8,622 nucleotides of DNA, from contig JBCAZE010000134.1 in assembly GCA_039700805.1 (NCBI GenBank), positions 1-8,622 on the forward strand. Direction: 5' to 3'. Numbering within the stretch: position 1 is the first letter of the stretch; every line of letters begins with the position of its first letter. Origin of the DNA: CALBPI01 sp039700805. Lineage in GTDB: Bacteria > Pseudomonadota > Gammaproteobacteria > Steroidobacterales > Woeseiaceae. Made by a program: the position numbers and the translations under genes. Shown piece by piece: positions 6,615-8,622 of this stretch. Below the pieces are notes generated by a model, which was not told the DNA's origin, did no database searches, and worked only from the letters and a program-made list of their open reading frames with translations.

Positions 6615-7913
6615 ATGCAACAAAACACGGTTTGTTATGCAACGTTGGGTAAAGAGAATGGTTGGACGCTTGATGCGTACAGAGCGACCGGTGGCTATGA
6701 GTCATGGGAGCGAATTCTCAAGGGTGAGCTGTCTGAGGATGAAGTCATCGATATCGTCAAGGCTTCCGGACTTCGTGGTCGTGGCGGCGCCGGATTTCCC
6801 ACCGGGCTTAAGTGGAGCTTCATGCCCCGATCAGCACCTGGCCAAAAGTACTTGGTGTGCAACTCCGACGAGAGTGAACCTGGTACATGCCATGACCGCG
6901 AAATTCTGCGTTACAACCCCCATTCGCTGATCGAAGGTATGGCGATTGCGGCTTACGCGATGGGCGCGACGGTTGCTTACAACTACATTCGCGGCGAGTT
7001 CATCGAAGAGCCGGTGCCGAGGTTCGAGGCGGCGGTCAAAGAGGCTTATGAAGCGGGTCTCCTTGGAAGCAATATTCAGGGCTCGGGCATCGACTTTGAT
7101 TTGCAAACTTTCGTAGGCGCTGGCGCTTACATTTGCGGTGAGGAAACCGCTTTGCTCGAGTCATTGGAAGGCAAGCAGGGCAAACCACGCTTCAAGCCAC
7201 CATTCCCTGCCAACTTCGGTTTGTACGGTAAGCCGACCACAATCAACAACACACAGTCGCTGGCGAGTGTGCCAACGATCATTCGCGAAGGTGCGGATTG
7301 GTTTAAAGATCTTGGTGTCGAGAATTCTGGCGGCACGGCGATTTTTTCTGTCAGTGGCCACATCGAAAACCCAATGAACGTTGAGTTGCCAATGGGCATT
7401 CCGTTTAAGGAGCTGTTGGAGATGTGTGGCGGCGTTTGGAAAGGGCGTAAATTAAAAGCAGTCATTCCTGGCGGCTCGTCTGTGCCGGTGTTGCCTGCTG
7501 ACATCATTATGGATTGCACGATGGACTACGATTCGCTGAAAGAAGCGGGATCGTCGTTCGGTACTGGCGCCGTAATGGTGATGGATGAGACCACCTGCAT
7601 GGTGAGCGTGTTGCGACGCATCTCTCGGTTCTACATGGCCGAGTCGTGCGGACAGTGTACGCCTTGTCGAGAAGGAACCGGTTGGATGTACCGCATGCTT
7701 ACCGGCTTCCTCGAGGGGCGGGGAACCGAAGAAGACTTGTCGCGACTACTAGATGTCGCGAACAAAATCGAAGGCCACACCATCTGTGCGCTCGGCGATG
7801 CCGCGGCCTGGCCGGTGCAGAGTTTCCTGAAACACTACCGGCATGAATTTGAATACATGGTAGCCAACAATGGACGCAGCATTGTCGATGCCGGTGATGC
7901 GGTAGCGGCTTGA
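6615..7913 (+). CDS. nuoF: NADH-quinone oxidoreductase subunit F
   Basis: NuoF (51 kDa subunit homologue) is the NADH-oxidising subunit. It binds NADH, FMN and the [4Fe-4S] cluster N3. The 432-residue protein shows these in order. GLRGRGGAGFPTGLKW (52-67) is the glycine-rich FMN/nucleotide region. NSDESEPGT (83-91) has the acidic residues near the NADH site. GAGAYICGEETALLESLEG (168-186) is the second nucleotide-binding signature. ESCGQCTPCREGTGW (343-357) provides N3 ligands Cys345, Cys348 and Cys351. Cys391 in HTICALGD is the fourth ligand. The start lies 5 bases after nuoE with only a weak ribosome binding site, so it probably relies on coupling to nuoE translation. The family is usually about 420-450 residues. 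Nothing is missing. Confidence 0.98.
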   Translation: MQQNTVCYATLGKENGWTLDAYRATGGYESWERILKGELSEDEVIDIVKASGLRGRGGAGFPTGLKWSFMPRSAPGQKYLVCNSDESEPGTCHDREILRYNPHSLIEGMAIAAYAMGATVAYNYIRGEFIEEPVPRFEAAVKEAYEAGLLGSNIQGSGIDFDLQTFVGAGAYICGEETALLESLEGKQGKPRFKPPFPANFGLYGKPTTINNTQSLASVPTIIREGADWFKDLGVENSGGTAIFSVSGHIENPMNVELPMGIPFKELLEMCGGVWKGRKLKAVIPGGSSVPVLPADIIMDCTMDYDSLKEAGSSFGTGAVMVMDETTCMVSVLRRISRFYMAESCGQCTPCREGTGWMYRMLTGFLEGRGTEEDLSRLLDVANKIEGHTICALGDAAAWPVQSFLKHYRHEFEYMVANNGRSIVDAGDAVAA

Positions 7914-7974
7914 CGCGACGACCAACAGTTAACGGTGGTGTTGACATCACCCATAACAGGATGAAGACGACGAC
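7914..7974 (+). other. nuoF-nuoG spacer with a five-codon mini-ORF
   Basis: This 61-base gap is the longest between the nuo genes in the window. It contains GGTG/CACC (7937-7940 with 7948-7951), a weak 4-base-pair hairpin. ATG at 7961 begins a five-codon frame, Met-Lys-Thr-Thr-Thr, whose TGA (7976-7978) overlaps the nuoG ATG as ATGA. AGG directly abuts the mini-ORF ATG, too close to be a normal ribosome binding site for it. Whether the mini-ORF is translated is unknown. Confidence 0.3.
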
Positions 7975-8622
7975 ATGAGTGACGGTGATCGACAAGACGA
8001 TCTGGTCAATCTGGAAATTGACGGCAAGCAGGTACAAGCGCGCAAGGGTCAGATGCTCATTGAGGCAACCGACGCTGCTGACGCCTATGTGCCTCGTTTC
8101 TGCTACCACGAGAAGTTGTCTGTAGCGGCCAACTGTCGAATGTGTTTGGTTGAAGTGGAGCGGGCGCCGAAGCCGTTGCCAGCCTGCGCGACGCCAGTTG
8201 CTGAAGGCATGAAGGTATCGACGAAATCACGTTATGCGATTTCTGCGCAACGCGCGACGATGGAATTCCTGTTGATCAACCACCCGTTGGATTGCCCGAT
8301 TTGCGATCAGGGCGGTGAGTGCGAATTGCAAGATCTTGCGATGGGCTACGGCCGTGACGTTTCTCGCTATACGGAGAAAAAGCGCGTCGTTAAAGATAAA
8401 AATATTGGCCCATTGGTGTCGACGGATATGACGCGCTGTATTCATTGCACGCGATGTGTTCGTTTCGGAAAAGAAATACAGGGTATTCAAGAGTTGGGTA
8501 CCACCGGTCGCGGCGAGCAAATGCAGATCGGTACGTATATCGAAAACAATGTGGACCACGAGCTCTCTGGCAACATTATCGATCTCTGTCCTGTCGGCGC
8601 ACTAAACAACAAGCCGTATCGT
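7975..8622 (+). CDS. nuoG: NADH-quinone oxidoreductase subunit G, N-terminal part (3' end outside window)
   Basis: NuoG (75 kDa subunit homologue) carries most of the iron-sulfur chain of the NADH module. The frame is open from ATG 7975 to the last base, giving 216 codons; the family has about 700-900 residues. Cluster ligands are visible in order. The [2Fe-2S] N1b has Cys43, Cys54, Cys57 and Cys71. The [4Fe-4S] N5 has His103, Cys107, Cys110 and Cys116 in NHPLDCPICDQGGEC. The [4Fe-4S] N4 has Cys155, Cys158, Cys161 and Cys205 in CIHCTRC and LCPVGAL. The catalytic-like molybdopterin domain lies beyond the window. An in-frame TAA at 7954 with no other start codon between fixes the start at 7975. 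A weak GAAG lies about 8 bases upstream. Confidence 0.97.
   Translation, partial: MSDGDRQDDLVNLEIDGKQVQARKGQMLIEATDAADAYVPRFCYHEKLSVAANCRMCLVEVERAPKPLPACATPVAEGMKVSTKSRYAISAQRATMEFLLINHPLDCPICDQGGECELQDLAMGYGRDVSRYTEKKRVVKDKNIGPLVSTDMTRCIHCTRCVRFGKEIQGIQELGTTGRGEQMQIGTYIENNVDHELSGNIIDLCPVGALNNKPYR

Noticed and set aside
7941..7946. Perfect TTGACA hexamer before nuoG as an internal promoter
   Set aside because: No acceptable -10 hexamer occurs 16-18 bases downstream; the bases there are GAAGAC/AAGACG-like.

Overview
This is an ordinary housekeeping stretch of a bacterial chromosome with every gene on the + strand. The order is folP (3' end), glmM, tpiA, secG, tRNA-Leu(GAG), nuoA, nuoB, nuoC, nuoD, nuoE, nuoF and the 5' part of nuoG. 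From general knowledge, folP-glmM-(tpiA)-secG-tRNA-Leu(GAG) is typical of Gammaproteobacteria; Escherichia coli has folP-glmM-secG-leuU. A complete nuo operon directly after the tRNA, with nuoC and nuoD as separate genes, points to a non-enteric gammaproteobacterium (compare Xanthomonas or Legionella type layouts). By eye the G+C content is in the mid-50s percent. The species cannot be named from the window.

Region 1 (1-2949) holds folate synthesis (folP), cell wall precursor synthesis (glmM), glycolysis/gluconeogenesis (tpiA) and protein export (secG). folP and glmM are tightly coupled: the glmM ribosome binding site overlaps the folP stop codon. A 97-base gap before tpiA carries a plausible sigma70 promoter. 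secG follows tpiA after 21 bases. SecG has a normal two-helix membrane core, then a tail of about 70 residues with 27 acidic and no basic residues. That tail contains a three-fold repeat of about 14-15 residues and is the oddest protein feature here.

Region 2 (2971-3247) holds a complete type II tRNA-Leu with anticodon GAG and encoded CCA. A 192-base spacer follows, containing a credible extended -10 promoter for the nuo operon and a leader of roughly 100 bases.

Region 3 (3248-8622) encodes the start of NADH:quinone oxidoreductase (complex I, NDH-1). NuoA is a membrane subunit. NuoB, NuoC and NuoD form the connecting arm with the N2 cluster and quinone site. NuoE, NuoF and NuoG form the NADH dehydrogenase module. 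All expected iron-sulfur ligands in NuoB, NuoE, NuoF and the visible part of NuoG are present. Genes overlap or nearly touch from nuoA to nuoF. The nuoF-nuoG gap is longer (61 bases) and contains a five-codon mini-ORF overlapping the nuoG start. NuoG runs off the window end after 216 codons.

I found no mobile element, CRISPR array, phage gene, defence system or undescribed multi-gene system. The findings are small-scale curiosities and are scored low to moderate.
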